Shown in pieces: positions 37,947 through 47,680 of a stretch of DNA of 64,000 nt (the stretch's first letter is position 1; every line of letters starts with the position of its first letter). The stretch covers positions 1 through 64,000 of the forward strand of contig NZ_MAEW01000002.1 in NCBI RefSeq assembly GCF_002013375.1, given 5' to 3'. The translations under genes and the position numbers were made by a program. The stretch is from Mycobacterium sp. D16Q13 (lineage in GTDB: Bacteria; Actinomycetota; Actinomycetes; Mycobacteriales; Mycobacteriaceae). The notes beneath the pieces were generated by a model. It had not been told where the DNA came from. It made no database searches and was given only the letters and a program-made list of their open reading frames with translations.

Positions 37947-39150
37947 CGGACCTGGAATCCCGGTAGGTCCGCACGACCCTGCCCCGCGGGCAGGTGACCA
38001 CCTCGTAGGCGATGGTGTCGAGCAGCTGCGCCCAGTCCTGCGCGGTCGGCTCTCCGTCCACGCCCGGCCCGAAAAGTGTTGCGACATCGCCCGACTTCAC
38101 CCCGGCCTCGTTGTCGCCCAGATCAACCACGAACTGGTCCATACAGACGCGTCCGATGTTGGGGTAGCGGCGCCCACCGATGGCCACCTCGAAGCGGTTG
38201 CCCAGTCCGCGGATCACTCCGTCGGCGTACCCGATGCCGACGAGCGCCGCGTTGGTGTCATGCGGAGCCGTCCATACGTGCCCGTAGGACACGCCCTCAC
38301 CGGCCCGCACCGGCTTCACCGACGACACCGCACAGGTCAGGGACATCGCCGGGATCAAGCCAAACGACTCGTCACCCGGGCCGGATGTCGCCGACTGCGC
38401 GGCTCTCGGCATCGGGCTGATGCCGTACAGCGCGATACCCGCGCGCACCATGTCATATCGGGCATCGGGCCGGGTCAACATGGCCGCCGAATTCGACAGG
38501 TGCGCCACCTCGTAACGCAATCCTAGACCACGCGCCAATTCGAGTGCCTCGTTGAACCGGCCGATCTGCGTGTCGATGGTGGGATTACCGGGCTGATCGG
38601 CATATGCGAAATGAGACATGATGCCGCGCAATCGGACTGACTGCTCGGCCTGCGCCTTCGCCACGGCCTCGAAGAGGTCGCGGGTGTACTCGGCCGGTAC
38701 CCCATTGCGATTGAGTCCGGTATCCACCTTGACGGTCGTGATGGCCTGACGCCCGGTCGTTCGGGCGGCCTCGAGCAGCTCATCGAGCTGCTCGAGAGAG
38801 GACACCGCGACCTCGACATCAGCCGCCAGAGCGGCGGCGTAGTCGGCGCCCGGCGCATGCAGCCAGGCAAGCAGTGGCGCGTCGATCCCGCCCGCGCGCA
38901 CCCGCAGCGCCTCGCTGATGGTGGCGACACCCAGCTCGTCGGCTCCGGCGGCGAGTGCGGCACGGGCCACCTGCACCGCTCCGTGCCCATACCCATCGGC
39001 CTTGACGACCACCATGAGCCGCGCCGGACCGGCGTACTCGCGCAGCAACCGAACGTTGTGCGCGATGGCGCCGAGGTCGATGACGGCCTGGGCCGTGGTC
39101 TCCCCCCTGTTCGGCGGGAGACCGGCTGCTGTCTGCGGAATTTTTGTCAC
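37936..39150 (-). CDS. alr: Alanine racemase
   Basis: The 404-residue PLP enzyme has its cofactor lysine at about residue 50 in [11 protein letters not shown]. The second catalytic tyrosine is in [11 protein letters not shown], and the C-terminal beta domain begins [14 protein letters not shown]. It interconverts L- and D-alanine for peptidoglycan and is the target of D-cycloserine. GTG start. Its 3' end overlaps the start of the next hydrolase by 11 bases. gadB ends 24 bases upstream. Confidence 0.96.
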   Translation of the reverse strand: MTKIPQTAAGLPPNRGETTAQAVIDLGAIAHNVRLLREYAGPARLMVVVKADGYGHGAVQVARAALAAGADELGVATISEALRVRAGGIDAPLLAWLHAPGADYAAALAADVEVAVSSLEQLDELLEAARTTGRQAITTVKVDTGLNRNGVPAEYTRDLFEAVAKAQAEQSVRLRGIMSHFAYADQPGNPTIDTQIGRFNEALELARGLGLRYEVAHLSNSAAMLTRPDARYDMVRAGIALYGISPMPRAAQSATSGPGDESFGLIPAMSLTCAVSSVKPVRAGEGVSYGHVWTAPHDTNAALVGIGYADGVIRGLGNRFEVAIGGRRYPNIGRVCMDQFVVDLGDNEAGVKSGDVATLFGPGVDGEPTAQDWAQLLDTIAYEVVTCPRGRVVRTYRDSRSVEQ

Positions 39151-39174
39151 CGCCCCTATTGTCCCATCACCCCG

Positions 39175-40605
39175 CTAGTGCGCGAACGGCTGCACCGCGT
39201 CGAAGTGCCCGTTCGGTTTCAGCTCGTCAAGCCCCTTCAGCACGGTGACCAGGTCGTCGCGCAGTGCCCGGGCAAGGTCACCCGAGAAGCCCTCGCGCAC
39301 CACCACCCGCAGCACCGCGATATCGGTGACGTCCTCGGGCATGGTGTAGGCCGGCACCTGCCAGCCGAAGGCCCGCAGCGAATGCGAGATATCGAACTCG
39401 GTGTACGGGCGCTCGCCCTTGAGCCGGAACGACACCACGGGGATCGCCGAGCCGTCGGTGATCACCTCGAAGTGCTCACTCTTGCTCAGCTCATCACCGA
39501 ACCAGCGGGCAGTCTCGGACAAGCAGCGCATCACCTGTGCGTATCCGGCCCGGCCGAGTCGCAGGAAGTTGTAGTACTGCCCCACCACCTGATTACCCGG
39601 CCGGGAGAAGTTCAGGGTGAACGTCGGCATGTCACCACCGAGGTAGTTGACCCGGAACACCAGCTCTTCGGGCAGGTGTTCCTTGCTGCGCCACACCACG
39701 AAACCGATTCCGGGATAGGTCAGGCCGTACTTGTGCCCGCTGACGTTGATCGACACCACCCGGGGCAGCCGGAAGTCCCAGTGCACTTCAGGGTGCAGGA
39801 ACGGCACCACGAAACCACCGCTGGCGGCATCGACGTGCACCGGCACATCGGGCTTGCCGGGCGTGGCCGCCAATGTGTCCAGGGCCGCGCAGATCTCGGC
39901 GATGGGCTCCAGCTCACCGGTAAAGGTGGTGCCGAGGATGCCCACCACCCCGATGGTGTCGTCGTCCACCGCACCGAGCACTTGCTCGGGCGTGATGACG
40001 TACCGGTCCTTCGCCATCGGCAGGTATCGCGGCTCGACATCGAAGTACCGGCAGAACTTCTCCCACACCACCTGCACGTTGGAACCCATCACCAGGTTCG
40101 GCGTGCGTCCCTTCCAGCCGTTCCCGTCGGCGCCGCCCACCTTGGCGCGCCAGCGCCACTTGAGCGCCAGCCCGGCGAGCATCACCGCCTCACTCGACCC
40201 AATCGTCGACACCCCAACCGCCGACGACGGATCCTCGGCCGACAGGTCATCGGCGTGGAACAGATCGGCCACCATGGCCACACATCGCGACTCGATCGCG
40301 GCAGTCGCCGGATACTCGTCCTTGTCGATCATGTTCTTGTCGAATGTCTCGGCCATCAGCTTCTCGGCCTCGGGATCCATCCACGTCGTCACGAAGGTGG
40401 CCAGGTTCAGCCGGGAACTGCCATCGAGCATCAGCTCGTCGTGAATGAACCGATAAGCGGCCTGCGGGTCCATTGGCTCGTCGGGGAGGCGCAGCGCCGG
40501 GATCGGAGCCGTCGACAACCGGCCGGTATAGGCGGGGCTGAAGGACGAGGCGTTGATCTTGCCGGCGTGGGCCGAGAGGCTGAACTGATCGCGGGGATTC
40601 GACAT
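39175..40605 (-). CDS. gadB: Glutamate decarboxylase
   Basis: The 476-residue group II PLP decarboxylase has SIGSSEAVMLAGLALK, the HVDAASGGFV motif and the cofactor lysine in NVSGHKYGL. The C-terminus YTMPEDVTDIAVLRVVVREGFS is typical of bacterial GadA/B. It converts glutamate to GABA with proton consumption, supporting acid tolerance. No antiporter gene is adjacent. It corresponds to Rv3432c, between nnr and alr. Confidence 0.94.
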   Translation of the reverse strand: MSNPRDQFSLSAHAGKINASSFSPAYTGRLSTAPIPALRLPDEPMDPQAAYRFIHDELMLDGSSRLNLATFVTTWMDPEAEKLMAETFDKNMIDKDEYPATAAIESRCVAMVADLFHADDLSAEDPSSAVGVSTIGSSEAVMLAGLALKWRWRAKVGGADGNGWKGRTPNLVMGSNVQVVWEKFCRYFDVEPRYLPMAKDRYVITPEQVLGAVDDDTIGVVGILGTTFTGELEPIAEICAALDTLAATPGKPDVPVHVDAASGGFVVPFLHPEVHWDFRLPRVVSINVSGHKYGLTYPGIGFVVWRSKEHLPEELVFRVNYLGGDMPTFTLNFSRPGNQVVGQYYNFLRLGRAGYAQVMRCLSETARWFGDELSKSEHFEVITDGSAIPVVSFRLKGERPYTEFDISHSLRAFGWQVPAYTMPEDVTDIAVLRVVVREGFSGDLARALRDDLVTVLKGLDELKPNGHFDAVQPFAH

Positions 40606-40615
40606 AAGCCGATTC

Positions 40616-42049
40616 TCACCCTATTTCGGCGATCGCCCACCGCAGATGTCCAAGAAGACGGGAAGCCGAGATAGGGGCCGTGCCCGGACCCGGATCCGCC
40701 GCAGCGGCGGCAGCCGCTCGAGCATGCACGTAGGCACCCATCGCGGCGGCCTTGTCCGCCGGTACTCCAGCGGCAAGCAGGGCACCGATCACACCCGAGA
40801 GCACGTCACCCGAACCCGCCGTCGCGGCCCACGATCCGTACGACCGATTTACGTACGCAGTCCCGTCCGGCTGCGCGATGACGGTCACGTTCCCCTTGAG
40901 AAGCACCGTGGCGCCCAGTTTCACCGCCAGCGACCGCGCCGCGCCGATTCGGTCGGGGCCGGGCAGCACACCTGCGAGCCTGCGGTATTCACCGGCGTGT
41001 GGGGTCAGGATCGTGGCCGCCTCGCGCGATGCCACCAGATCCGCCAGCTCGGGGTGCTCGGCGAGGATCGTCAGGGCGTCGGCGTCGACGAGTACGGGCA
41101 AGCCGCCCGACAGCACCCGCCGCAATGTTCGCGTCTGGCGCTCGCCGGTTCCGTATCCGGGACCGATCACCCAGGCCTGTACCCGACCGGCCGCCTCTTC
41201 CGTCTGGGTGGCAATCACCTCCGGCCAATGCGAAACCACCTCGGCAGCAGCAGATCCGGCATATCGGACCATCCCGGCCGTCGCGGCGACGGCGGCACCC
41301 GTGCACAAGATGGCCGCCCCGGGGTAGGTATGTGATCCCGCCAGCACCCCCGTGACGCCCTGTGTGTACTTGTCGTCGGCCGGTCCGGGTACCGGCCACG
41401 CGACCGACACATCCTCGGCATCGAGTTCCCGGATCACCGTCGCGGGCAGATCGAGCCCGATGTCGATCAACCGCACGACACCACAATCACCCAGGGCATG
41501 AACGGGTTTATAGCCACCGAACGTCACGGTGACCGCGGCACGGAAGGCCGGGCCGTCCACCATCCCGGTGTGCACGTCGACGCCGCTGGGTATGTCCACC
41601 GCGATCACCGGAATGCCCTCGGCGTTGGCCTGCTCGGCGATCTCGGCGGCGCCCGGCCGCAGCGGACCGGTTCCCGAGATTCCCACCACACCGTCGACAA
41701 TCAGATCGGTCTCGCCGGGTACCGCGGACACCACCCGGCCGCCGGCCTTGCGGAAGGCGGTCAGGCCGGCGTGATGGGCCCGGTCCGGATTCAGCAGCAC
41801 CGCACTAGCGGCGACGCCACGCCGACGCAGGAAGGTCAACGCCCACAAGGCATCTCCTCCATTGTCGCCGGAACCCACGATCGCGCACACACGTCGCCCG
41901 GCTACCACTCCGGCCCGGCGTGACAGCTCGTCCGCGACGACCGTGGCCAGTCCATACGCCGCGCGCCGCATCAAAGCTCCCTCGGGCAGCGCCGCCAACA
42001 GCGGCGCCTCGGCCTCCCGAATCTGCTCGGCGCTGTAGTAGTGCCTCAT
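40616..42049 (-). CDS. nnr: Bifunctional NAD(P)HX epimerase/dehydratase Nnr
   Basis: The 477-residue fusion has a YjeF-N epimerase domain (residues about 1-210; GSGDNGGDALWALTFLRRRG and AVDIPSGVDVHTG) and a YjeF-C ADP-dependent dehydratase domain (about 225-470; LTPHAGEYRRL and WAATAGSGDVLSGVIGALLA). It repairs hydrated NADH and NADPH. The ATGA overlap with the upstream hydrolase and the 10-base gap to gadB show an operon. It corresponds to Rv3433c. Confidence 0.94.
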   Translation of the reverse strand: MRHYYSAEQIREAEAPLLAALPEGALMRRAAYGLATVVADELSRRAGVVAGRRVCAIVGSGDNGGDALWALTFLRRRGVAASAVLLNPDRAHHAGLTAFRKAGGRVVSAVPGETDLIVDGVVGISGTGPLRPGAAEIAEQANAEGIPVIAVDIPSGVDVHTGMVDGPAFRAAVTVTFGGYKPVHALGDCGVVRLIDIGLDLPATVIRELDAEDVSVAWPVPGPADDKYTQGVTGVLAGSHTYPGAAILCTGAAVAATAGMVRYAGSAAAEVVSHWPEVIATQTEEAAGRVQAWVIGPGYGTGERQTRTLRRVLSGGLPVLVDADALTILAEHPELADLVASREAATILTPHAGEYRRLAGVLPGPDRIGAARSLAVKLGATVLLKGNVTVIAQPDGTAYVNRSYGSWAATAGSGDVLSGVIGALLAAGVPADKAAAMGAYVHARAAAAAAADPGPGTAPISASRLLGHLRWAIAEIG

Positions 42050-42999
42050 GAACTGTGGGCTCCCCTCGCTCCCCCGTCGATGTCGTCGAGGAACTGGTGG
42101 GTGGCATCGGAAATCCGCTCCGGGAACTCACCGTTGAGTGCATGCGAGGCGTCGCTCCACCGCAGGATGCGCGCGTGCGGCAGCAGCCGCTGCGCCCGGA
42201 CCGCGGCCCGCTTGGGGCGGTGCACGATGCTGCGCCCCGCGATCACCGCCAACACCGGCAATCTCAACCCTCGGAGCTGCTCGTCGGTAAACGGGCGCGG
42301 CGCGGGGAGATACATCGCGAAATCTCGCATGCCGGAGGAAATCAGCGCGGCCTCGGGCATCGAATCGTCGACCGGTACGCCGCCAGAAATCCAGCTCAAC
42401 AAGCGATTTCGGAGCCACTGCGGCATACCGGGGACAACTGCGCCGAGGGATACCACAAGCATCTTCCAGGTGACCGGCGCGAACGTCATCGCTGGATCCA
42501 GCAGAGTCAGCGAAGCGAGCCGGTTCGGGTATCGGACTGCGTGATTGACGGCATGCCAACCACCAATGGACAGGCCGAGCATGTGTACGCGGTCGAGCTC
42601 AAGTCCGGCGAGCGCTTCCTCCAGCCAAGCAGCCTGATCCTCGGCACCGGTGATCGCCTTGTCTTGCACGCTCATACCGGCCTCCCCAAGCAGATCCAGG
42701 GTATAGACGGTACGCCGCGTGATCAGCGATGCCAGGTTGGCGCGCCACATGGGGGTGGAGGCGTTCCGGCCGGGAAGCAACACCAGCGGAGTCCCCGGCA
42801 CCGACCCAAATCTGTACGCCCGCACAGTCCCAAGCCGAGTGTCAATGTCGGCACCGGACATCACGGCGGGCAGGTCATCCATTCCGCGCAGATATGCCCG
42901 CACGAACCTCTCGAACGCCGCTTCATCGGTGAAATGCCCGACCTTCTCAGGGGCCCAATGCCTTCCGACGCGATGCACAGGTACCGCAACGGAATTCAT
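42046..42999 (-). CDS. Alpha/beta hydrolase
   Basis: The 317-residue protein has the pattern PLVLLPGRNASTPMW (oxyanion region), nucleophile elbow MLGLSIGGWHAVN and the late histidine in WSDASHALNGEFP. It resembles the YdjP/haloperoxidase-like alpha/beta hydrolases. No signal peptide is seen. It lies directly downstream of glmS (21 bases) and overlaps nnr by four bases. The substrate is unknown. Confidence 0.82.
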   Translation of the reverse strand: MNSVAVPVHRVGRHWAPEKVGHFTDEAAFERFVRAYLRGMDDLPAVMSGADIDTRLGTVRAYRFGSVPGTPLVLLPGRNASTPMWRANLASLITRRTVYTLDLLGEAGMSVQDKAITGAEDQAAWLEEALAGLELDRVHMLGLSIGGWHAVNHAVRYPNRLASLTLLDPAMTFAPVTWKMLVVSLGAVVPGMPQWLRNRLLSWISGGVPVDDSMPEAALISSGMRDFAMYLPAPRPFTDEQLRGLRLPVLAVIAGRSIVHRPKRAAVRAQRLLPHARILRWSDASHALNGEFPERISDATHQFLDDIDGGARGAHSS

Positions 43000-43020
43000 G
43001 CAGACGGCCTACGGCTGTCG

Positions 43021-44886
43021 CTATTCGACGGTTACCGACTTGGCCAGGTTTCGCGGCTTGTCCACGTCATACCCGCGGGCCTGCGCGACCGCCGCGGCGA
43101 ATACCTGCATGGGAATCGTGGACAGCAGCGGTTGGTACAACGTCGACACCGCCGGAATCTCGATGAGATGATCCGCGTACGGCCGAATCGTCTCATCGCC
43201 CTCTTCGGCGATGACGATCGTCCGCGCGCCGCGGGCCTGAATCTCACGAATGTTGCTGAGCAGCTTCGAATGCAATAGCCCCATGCCCTTGGGCGACGGC
43301 ATCACCACGATGACCGGAAGTCCCTCTTCGATCAGCGCGATCGGCCCGTGCTTGAGCTCTCCGGCCGCGAAACCCTCGGCATGCATGTACGCCAGTTCCT
43401 TGAGCTTGAGCGCACCTTCGAGTGCCACCGGATACCCCACATGGCGCCCCAGGAACAGGATGCTGGAGGACTGCGCGTACTGCCGCGCGAGCTCGGCGAC
43501 CGGATCCATCGCGTCGATAACGCGCTGGATCAATTCCGGCATGGCCTCGAGCTCGTGGTACTCGCGCGCCACCTCGTCTGGGTACTTGGTCCCGCGCGCC
43601 TGCGCCAAGGCAAGGCCCACAATGTAATTGGCGGTCACCTGCGCAAGGAACGTCTTTGTCGCGGCGACACCGATCTCCGGCCCGGCCCGCGTGTACAGCA
43701 CCGCGTCGCACTCACGGGGAATCTGCGAACCGTTGGTATTGCAGACGGCCAGCACCTTGGCCTTCTGCTCCTTGGCGTGCCGCACCGCTTCCAGGGTGTC
43801 CGCTGTCTCACCCGACTGCGAAATGGCGACGACCAGGGTGCTGCGATCCAAAACCGGGTCGCGGTAGCGGAATTCGCTCGCGAGCTCGATCTCCACGGGC
43901 AGCCGTGTCCAGTGCTCGATGGCGTATTTGGCCAGCAGACCCGAGTGGAATGCCGTACCGCAGGCCACCACGAACACCTTGTCGATATCACGCAGTTCCT
44001 GATCAGAGAGCCGCTGCTCGTCCAGCACTATCCGGCCGAGGTCGAAGTGCCCCAACAAGGTGTCGGATACCGCCGCCGGCTGCTCGGCGATCTCCTTGAG
44101 CATGAAGTATTCGTAACCGCCTTTCTCGGCGGCCGACAGGTCCCAATCGATCGTGAATACCCGGGCGTTGTGGGCGTCGTCGTTACCCGCGAAGTCGGTG
44201 ATGCGGTAGCCGTCGGCGGTGATGACGACAACCTGGTCCTGCCCCAGTTCGACGGCTTCCCGGGTGTATTCGATGAATGCGGCCACATCGGACCCCAGGA
44301 ACATCTCGCCGTCGCCGATGCCGACAACCAGTGGGGTGGACCGGCGTGCGGCCACGATCGTGCCCGGGTCGTCGGCGTGGGAGAAGACGAGGGTGAAATG
44401 CCCCTCCAGCCGTCGCACGACGGCCTGCACCGACGCCACGAAGTCGCCGGCGGTATCTCCGGATTCGTACTGGCGCGCCACTAGATGCACGGCCACCTCG
44501 GTGTCGGTGTCACTGGCGAACTCGACGCCAGCGGCCTCCAGCTCAGCGCGCAGCGCCGGGAAGTTCTCGATGATCCCGTTATGGACGACCGCCACCTTGC
44601 TGCTCGCATCCCGATGCGGGTGAGCGTTGCGGTCGGTGGGAGCACCGTGGGTGGCCCAGCGGGTGTGCCCCATCCCCGTCGTCGCGGCGAAGGACTCGCC
44701 GGATTCCGCGATCGCGGACTCCAGGTTGGCCAGCCGGCCGGCCTTCCGCTGCACCAGGAGACCGCCGCTGCCGTCGGCCAGTGCAACTCCTGCGGAGTCG
44801 TAGCCCCGGTACTCGAGCCGCCGCAGCGCCTCAAGGACGACACCAAGGGCGTCCCGGTGGCCGACGTACCCGACGATTCCGCACAT
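43021..44886 (-). CDS. glmS: Glutamine-fructose-6-phosphate aminotransferase (isomerising)
   Basis: The 621-residue enzyme starts MCGIVGYVGHRDALGVVLEA so that Cys1 of the mature protein is the glutaminase nucleophile. A frame extending upstream to 44931 would hide it. The N-terminal Ntn amidotransferase (GMGHTRWATHG) is followed by two SIS domains (SQSGETADT; ELKHGPIALIEEG). The end DKPRNLAKSVTVE is the conserved C-tail. It makes glucosamine-6-phosphate, the first step toward UDP-GlcNAc; GlmM at 50691 acts next. No glmS ribozyme is seen upstream, as expected for actinobacteria. Confidence 0.97.
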   Translation of the reverse strand: MCGIVGYVGHRDALGVVLEALRRLEYRGYDSAGVALADGSGGLLVQRKAGRLANLESAIAESGESFAATTGMGHTRWATHGAPTDRNAHPHRDASSKVAVVHNGIIENFPALRAELEAAGVEFASDTDTEVAVHLVARQYESGDTAGDFVASVQAVVRRLEGHFTLVFSHADDPGTIVAARRSTPLVVGIGDGEMFLGSDVAAFIEYTREAVELGQDQVVVITADGYRITDFAGNDDAHNARVFTIDWDLSAAEKGGYEYFMLKEIAEQPAAVSDTLLGHFDLGRIVLDEQRLSDQELRDIDKVFVVACGTAFHSGLLAKYAIEHWTRLPVEIELASEFRYRDPVLDRSTLVVAISQSGETADTLEAVRHAKEQKAKVLAVCNTNGSQIPRECDAVLYTRAGPEIGVAATKTFLAQVTANYIVGLALAQARGTKYPDEVAREYHELEAMPELIQRVIDAMDPVAELARQYAQSSSILFLGRHVGYPVALEGALKLKELAYMHAEGFAAGELKHGPIALIEEGLPVIVVMPSPKGMGLLHSKLLSNIREIQARGARTIVIAEEGDETIRPYADHLIEIPAVSTLYQPLLSTIPMQVFAAAVAQARGYDVDKPRNLAKSVTVE

Positions 44887-44951
44887 AGCCCACCAGGGTA
44901 GTTCAGTTCCCGCTGCAGTCCGTAACGGCAACGATCCGCTACGGTCATGCC

Positions 44952-45818
44952 ATGGCGAGTACCCGCACGCTATTCAAAGCCCTGACCCGCCGCGGTCCGC
45001 ACAAGGTTCTGCGCGGCGACCTGGCCTTCGCGGGGGTAACCGGCGTCGTCTACACACCGGATTCCGGCTTCAATCTGCCTGCGGTGGCGTTTGGACACGA
45101 CTGGCTGACCGGTACGGACAAGTATCGAGCGACCCTGGAACACCTCGCGTCCTGGGGAATCGTCGCGGCCGCCCCCGATACCGAGAAGGGGTTGATCCCG
45201 TCACACCTGAACCTCGCTGCCGACTTGGCCACAACGCTCGAGATTGTGACCCGGGTGCGGCTTGGCGACGGCAAGATCAGCGTGCACCCGACCAAGCTCG
45301 CGCTCGCGGGGCACGGACTGGGCGCCTCGGCGGCGGTCTTCGCGGCGACCCGGTCTCCGGCGCCGGCGGACAAGAAGAATCGGCCCTCGGGGGCTAAGGC
45401 CGTCGTCGCACTATTTCCCAGCCAGACCCAGCCACCCGTGGAGAACAGCGCGGCCGCGCTGGCCATCCCCGGACTGGTGGTGACGAGCACCGAGGACACC
45501 CAATCGCTGCGCTCGAATGCCCTGGCTCTGTCGCGGGCGTGGCCGGGTGCCGATCTGCGAAATGTCGCCAAGGCGAAATCCGGTGGGCTACCCGAACACA
45601 GCTGGCTGCGTAGGTTTGTCGGGCTCGGCGGGTCGAACCGCGCAACCCAGCGCAACACTCGCGCCCTGCTGACCGGCTATCTGCTGTTCCAGCTGGCGGG
45701 CGACAAGCGCTACCGGGACTTCGCGGATGCCACGGCGGAGCTACCGAACACCTCGCTGCCCGACGTAGCCGAACTGGAGATCAGCGAGATCGATCGCGTG
45801 CAGTCGCTGCTGCGGTAG
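44952..45818 (+). CDS. Dienelactone hydrolase-like protein lacking the nucleophile (Rv3438 homologue)
   Basis: The 288-residue alpha/beta hydrolase-fold protein is similar to chlorophyllase/dienelactone hydrolase-type proteins (VYTPDSGFNLPAVAFGHDWL; LEHLASWGIVAAAPDTE). The nucleophile elbow reads AGHGLGASA, with glycine at residue 122 where serine or cysteine is required, so ordinary esterase activity is unlikely. A late histidine is present (LPEHSWLRR). It corresponds in position to Rv3438. It is divergent from glmS and ends next to the Rv3439c-like operon. A binding or structural role is possible. Confidence 0.78.
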   Translation: MASTRTLFKALTRRGPHKVLRGDLAFAGVTGVVYTPDSGFNLPAVAFGHDWLTGTDKYRATLEHLASWGIVAAAPDTEKGLIPSHLNLAADLATTLEIVTRVRLGDGKISVHPTKLALAGHGLGASAAVFAATRSPAPADKKNRPSGAKAVVALFPSQTQPPVENSAAALAIPGLVVTSTEDTQSLRSNALALSRAWPGADLRNVAKAKSGGLPEHSWLRRFVGLGGSNRATQRNTRALLTGYLLFQLAGDKRYRDFADATAELPNTSLPDVAELEISEIDRVQSLLR

Positions 45819-46049
45819 TCAGCGCCTCCACCGCTGCCAGCGGTACAGGTCGTCCTCGTCGAAATCGGACTCGTTCACGTGGACCTGTGTGGGCATCTGA
45901 AATTCATGAGCGGATTTCACGGTTGTCGCGGGCATCTGTGCGCCGGGCAGGATCTCGTCGCGAGCCGCGTCGGCCTCGTCGCGCAGCTGGTCAAGCGTGC
46001 TCTCGAAATCCGAGACGATTCCCGCAAGTGCGTCGGTGATATCGATCAT
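45819..46049 (-). CDS. Small acidic hypothetical protein in type VII-like operon
   Basis: The 76-residue protein is MIDITDALAGIVSDFESTLD at the N-terminus, largely helical and acidic, with LRDEADAARDEILPGAQMP in the middle. The end DFDEDDLYRWQRWRR is unusual: an acidic run followed by aromatic and basic residues. It overlaps the preceding gene by four bases (ATGA), so it is probably translated with it. No family is recognised. It may be a chaperone or partner for the secretion-like proteins, by analogy with other type VII operons; that is speculation. Confidence 0.65.
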   Translation of the reverse strand: MIDITDALAGIVSDFESTLDQLRDEADAARDEILPGAQMPATTVKSAHEFQMPTQVHVNESDFDEDDLYRWQRWRR

Positions 46050-47680
46050 CGTCCGGCCTTGGGCAGCTCGTCGGCGGCAATCTCACACGGCGTCTCGCCC
46101 GCATCGGTCCCTGCGGCCTGAGGCCGCGCCGACGGGCTGGTGGGCCCCACCGATGGCACGGGTGACGGCTGCTGCGCCGCGGCAGGCTGAGGCTCGGGCT
46201 GCTGAGGCGCGGCGGCCGGTTGTTGCGCATGAACCGGTGGTGGGCTCATCGAGCCCGCGGGTTGTGCCCCCGGGAAGCCGCCGGTGGACGGAGGAACCGC
46301 ACCCCCTGGCGGCGTCGTGCCCAGCGGTGCACCCGGGGCGGTCTGGCCCGCGGGGGTCAGTGTGGCGTCCGGCCCACTCGCCCCCGCCAACTGAACACCC
46401 GGGCCCTGCATCGGCTTGCCATCTGTGGCGAACGTTGCCCCCGCATCGGTGCGGGCCTCCTGGATCGCAGCGTCCTTGGCCGCCGCCATCTTGGCGTCTG
46501 GCTCCTTCTTGTCGGCGGCCTCGTCGGCCTTCCCGTCGATCTTGTCGTCGGGCTTCTCGTCCCCTGGTCCCGGCTCGCCGCCCTGCCCCATCTGGTCGAA
46601 CGGGATGCTGGAGAGGCCCTCGGTGATCGCGCTGACAATTCCGCTCGCCGCCTGGCCGATCGATCCCAGGGCACCTGTCATGGCGCCGGTCAGGCCACTG
46701 ACGATCTGGCTCGGGTCCATGCCCTGCTGTCCTTGTCCCTGCCCGGCACCCTGCTGCCCACCGCCGGACATCTGGCCGCCCTGGGCACCCATCGCGGATG
46801 CCGGCGTGGCCGAGCCCTGCATTCCGCCACCTGTTGCACCGCTGGAGGAACCACTGGCGCCACTGCTCTGGCCGCCGCTGGCGCCGGGCTCCTGCTCCCC
46901 ACCCTTGTCCTTGGCCCTGGCCCTGTCTGCGGGGTTCTGCTGGGGCTCGGTATCCGCGTCATACTCGGGCCCGAGCTGGCCGGGCGGGTTCTTGAACTCC
47001 GGAGGCAGCTCTTGCTTCAGCGCGCTGGTGAAGGTGTCGTACGCCTCGCCGCCCTTACCCCAGGCAAGCTTCATCGCGGGCAGCCATTTGCCCTCGATGT
47101 TCTGCTGAACATGGGGCCCGATCTTCGTCGCGTTGGTCTCATCGGCGACGGACTTGTCGCCAGTGCCGGTCTTGTAGGTCGCGACAGCACTGTCGAAGGA
47201 CGCGCGGTCGGTGACCAGCCCGTCGACCATGGTCGACGCCTGCTTCTTCAGATCGACGATGGTCCACAGCGCTTCGCGCAGCCCATCCAGACCGGTGGAT
47301 ACCTGTCCGAACTCCTTGGTCACCGCGTCGGCAGTGGAGTTGTGTGTCCTGAGGAATTGGTTAGCGGCCTCCGAACCTTTGCCTTCCCACATCCCCATGA
47401 GCTGCTGCAGCTGCCCGTGCTGACGCTCGGCCGCGGCCTTCATGGTGGTCACCGCGCTCTTGAACAGCTCGAGATCCGCGCCGAGCTTGTTCAGATCCAT
47501 GCCGGCATCCATGTCGTACCAATCGAACAGCTGACGCTCGTTGGCGGTGAGGTCCGGGTTGGTGATCGTGACCGGCGACTTCCCGTTTCCCCGGATCGCG
47601 GTGGTCGTGTAGTTCTGCGAGTTCGCGATCGCCTGGATTCCCTCGCTGCGCAGCGACTCGATGTCGTACTTACCGGCCAT
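46046..47680 (-). CDS. WXG-containing, Ala/Pro/Gly/Gln-rich protein (Rv3439c homologue)
   Basis: The protein has 544 residues. The first 250 are helical, with a helix-turn-helix around W98-E99-G100 (LMGMWEGKGSEAANQFL), as in WXG100/EspB-like folds. The remainder is low complexity: Gly/Gln/Ser-rich (about 310-385), a helical GLTGAMTGALGSIGQAASG segment, then Pro/Gln/Ala-rich to the end. There is no signal peptide or membrane helix. The ATG 47680 overlaps the upstream EspC-like gene by 11 bases. This arrangement and length resemble ESX-secreted Esp proteins. It matches Rv3439c by position and composition. Confidence 0.8.
   Translation of the reverse strand: MAGKYDIESLRSEGIQAIANSQNYTTTAIRGNGKSPVTITNPDLTANERQLFDWYDMDAGMDLNKLGADLELFKSAVTTMKAAAERQHGQLQQLMGMWEGKGSEAANQFLRTHNSTADAVTKEFGQVSTGLDGLREALWTIVDLKKQASTMVDGLVTDRASFDSAVATYKTGTGDKSVADETNATKIGPHVQQNIEGKWLPAMKLAWGKGGEAYDTFTSALKQELPPEFKNPPGQLGPEYDADTEPQQNPADRARAKDKGGEQEPGASGGQSSGASGSSSGATGGGMQGSATPASAMGAQGGQMSGGGQQGAGQGQGQQGMDPSQIVSGLTGAMTGALGSIGQAASGIVSAITEGLSSIPFDQMGQGGEPGPGDEKPDDKIDGKADEAADKKEPDAKMAAAKDAAIQEARTDAGATFATDGKPMQGPGVQLAGASGPDATLTPAGQTAPGAPLGTTPPGGAVPPSTGGFPGAQPAGSMSPPPVHAQQPAAAPQQPEPQPAAAQQPSPVPSVGPTSPSARPQAAGTDAGETPCEIAADELPKAGR

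Noticed and set aside
43000..44960. glmS ribozyme
   Set aside because: No ribozyme core could be seen in the short 65-base upstream gap, and this ribozyme is typical of Firmicutes.
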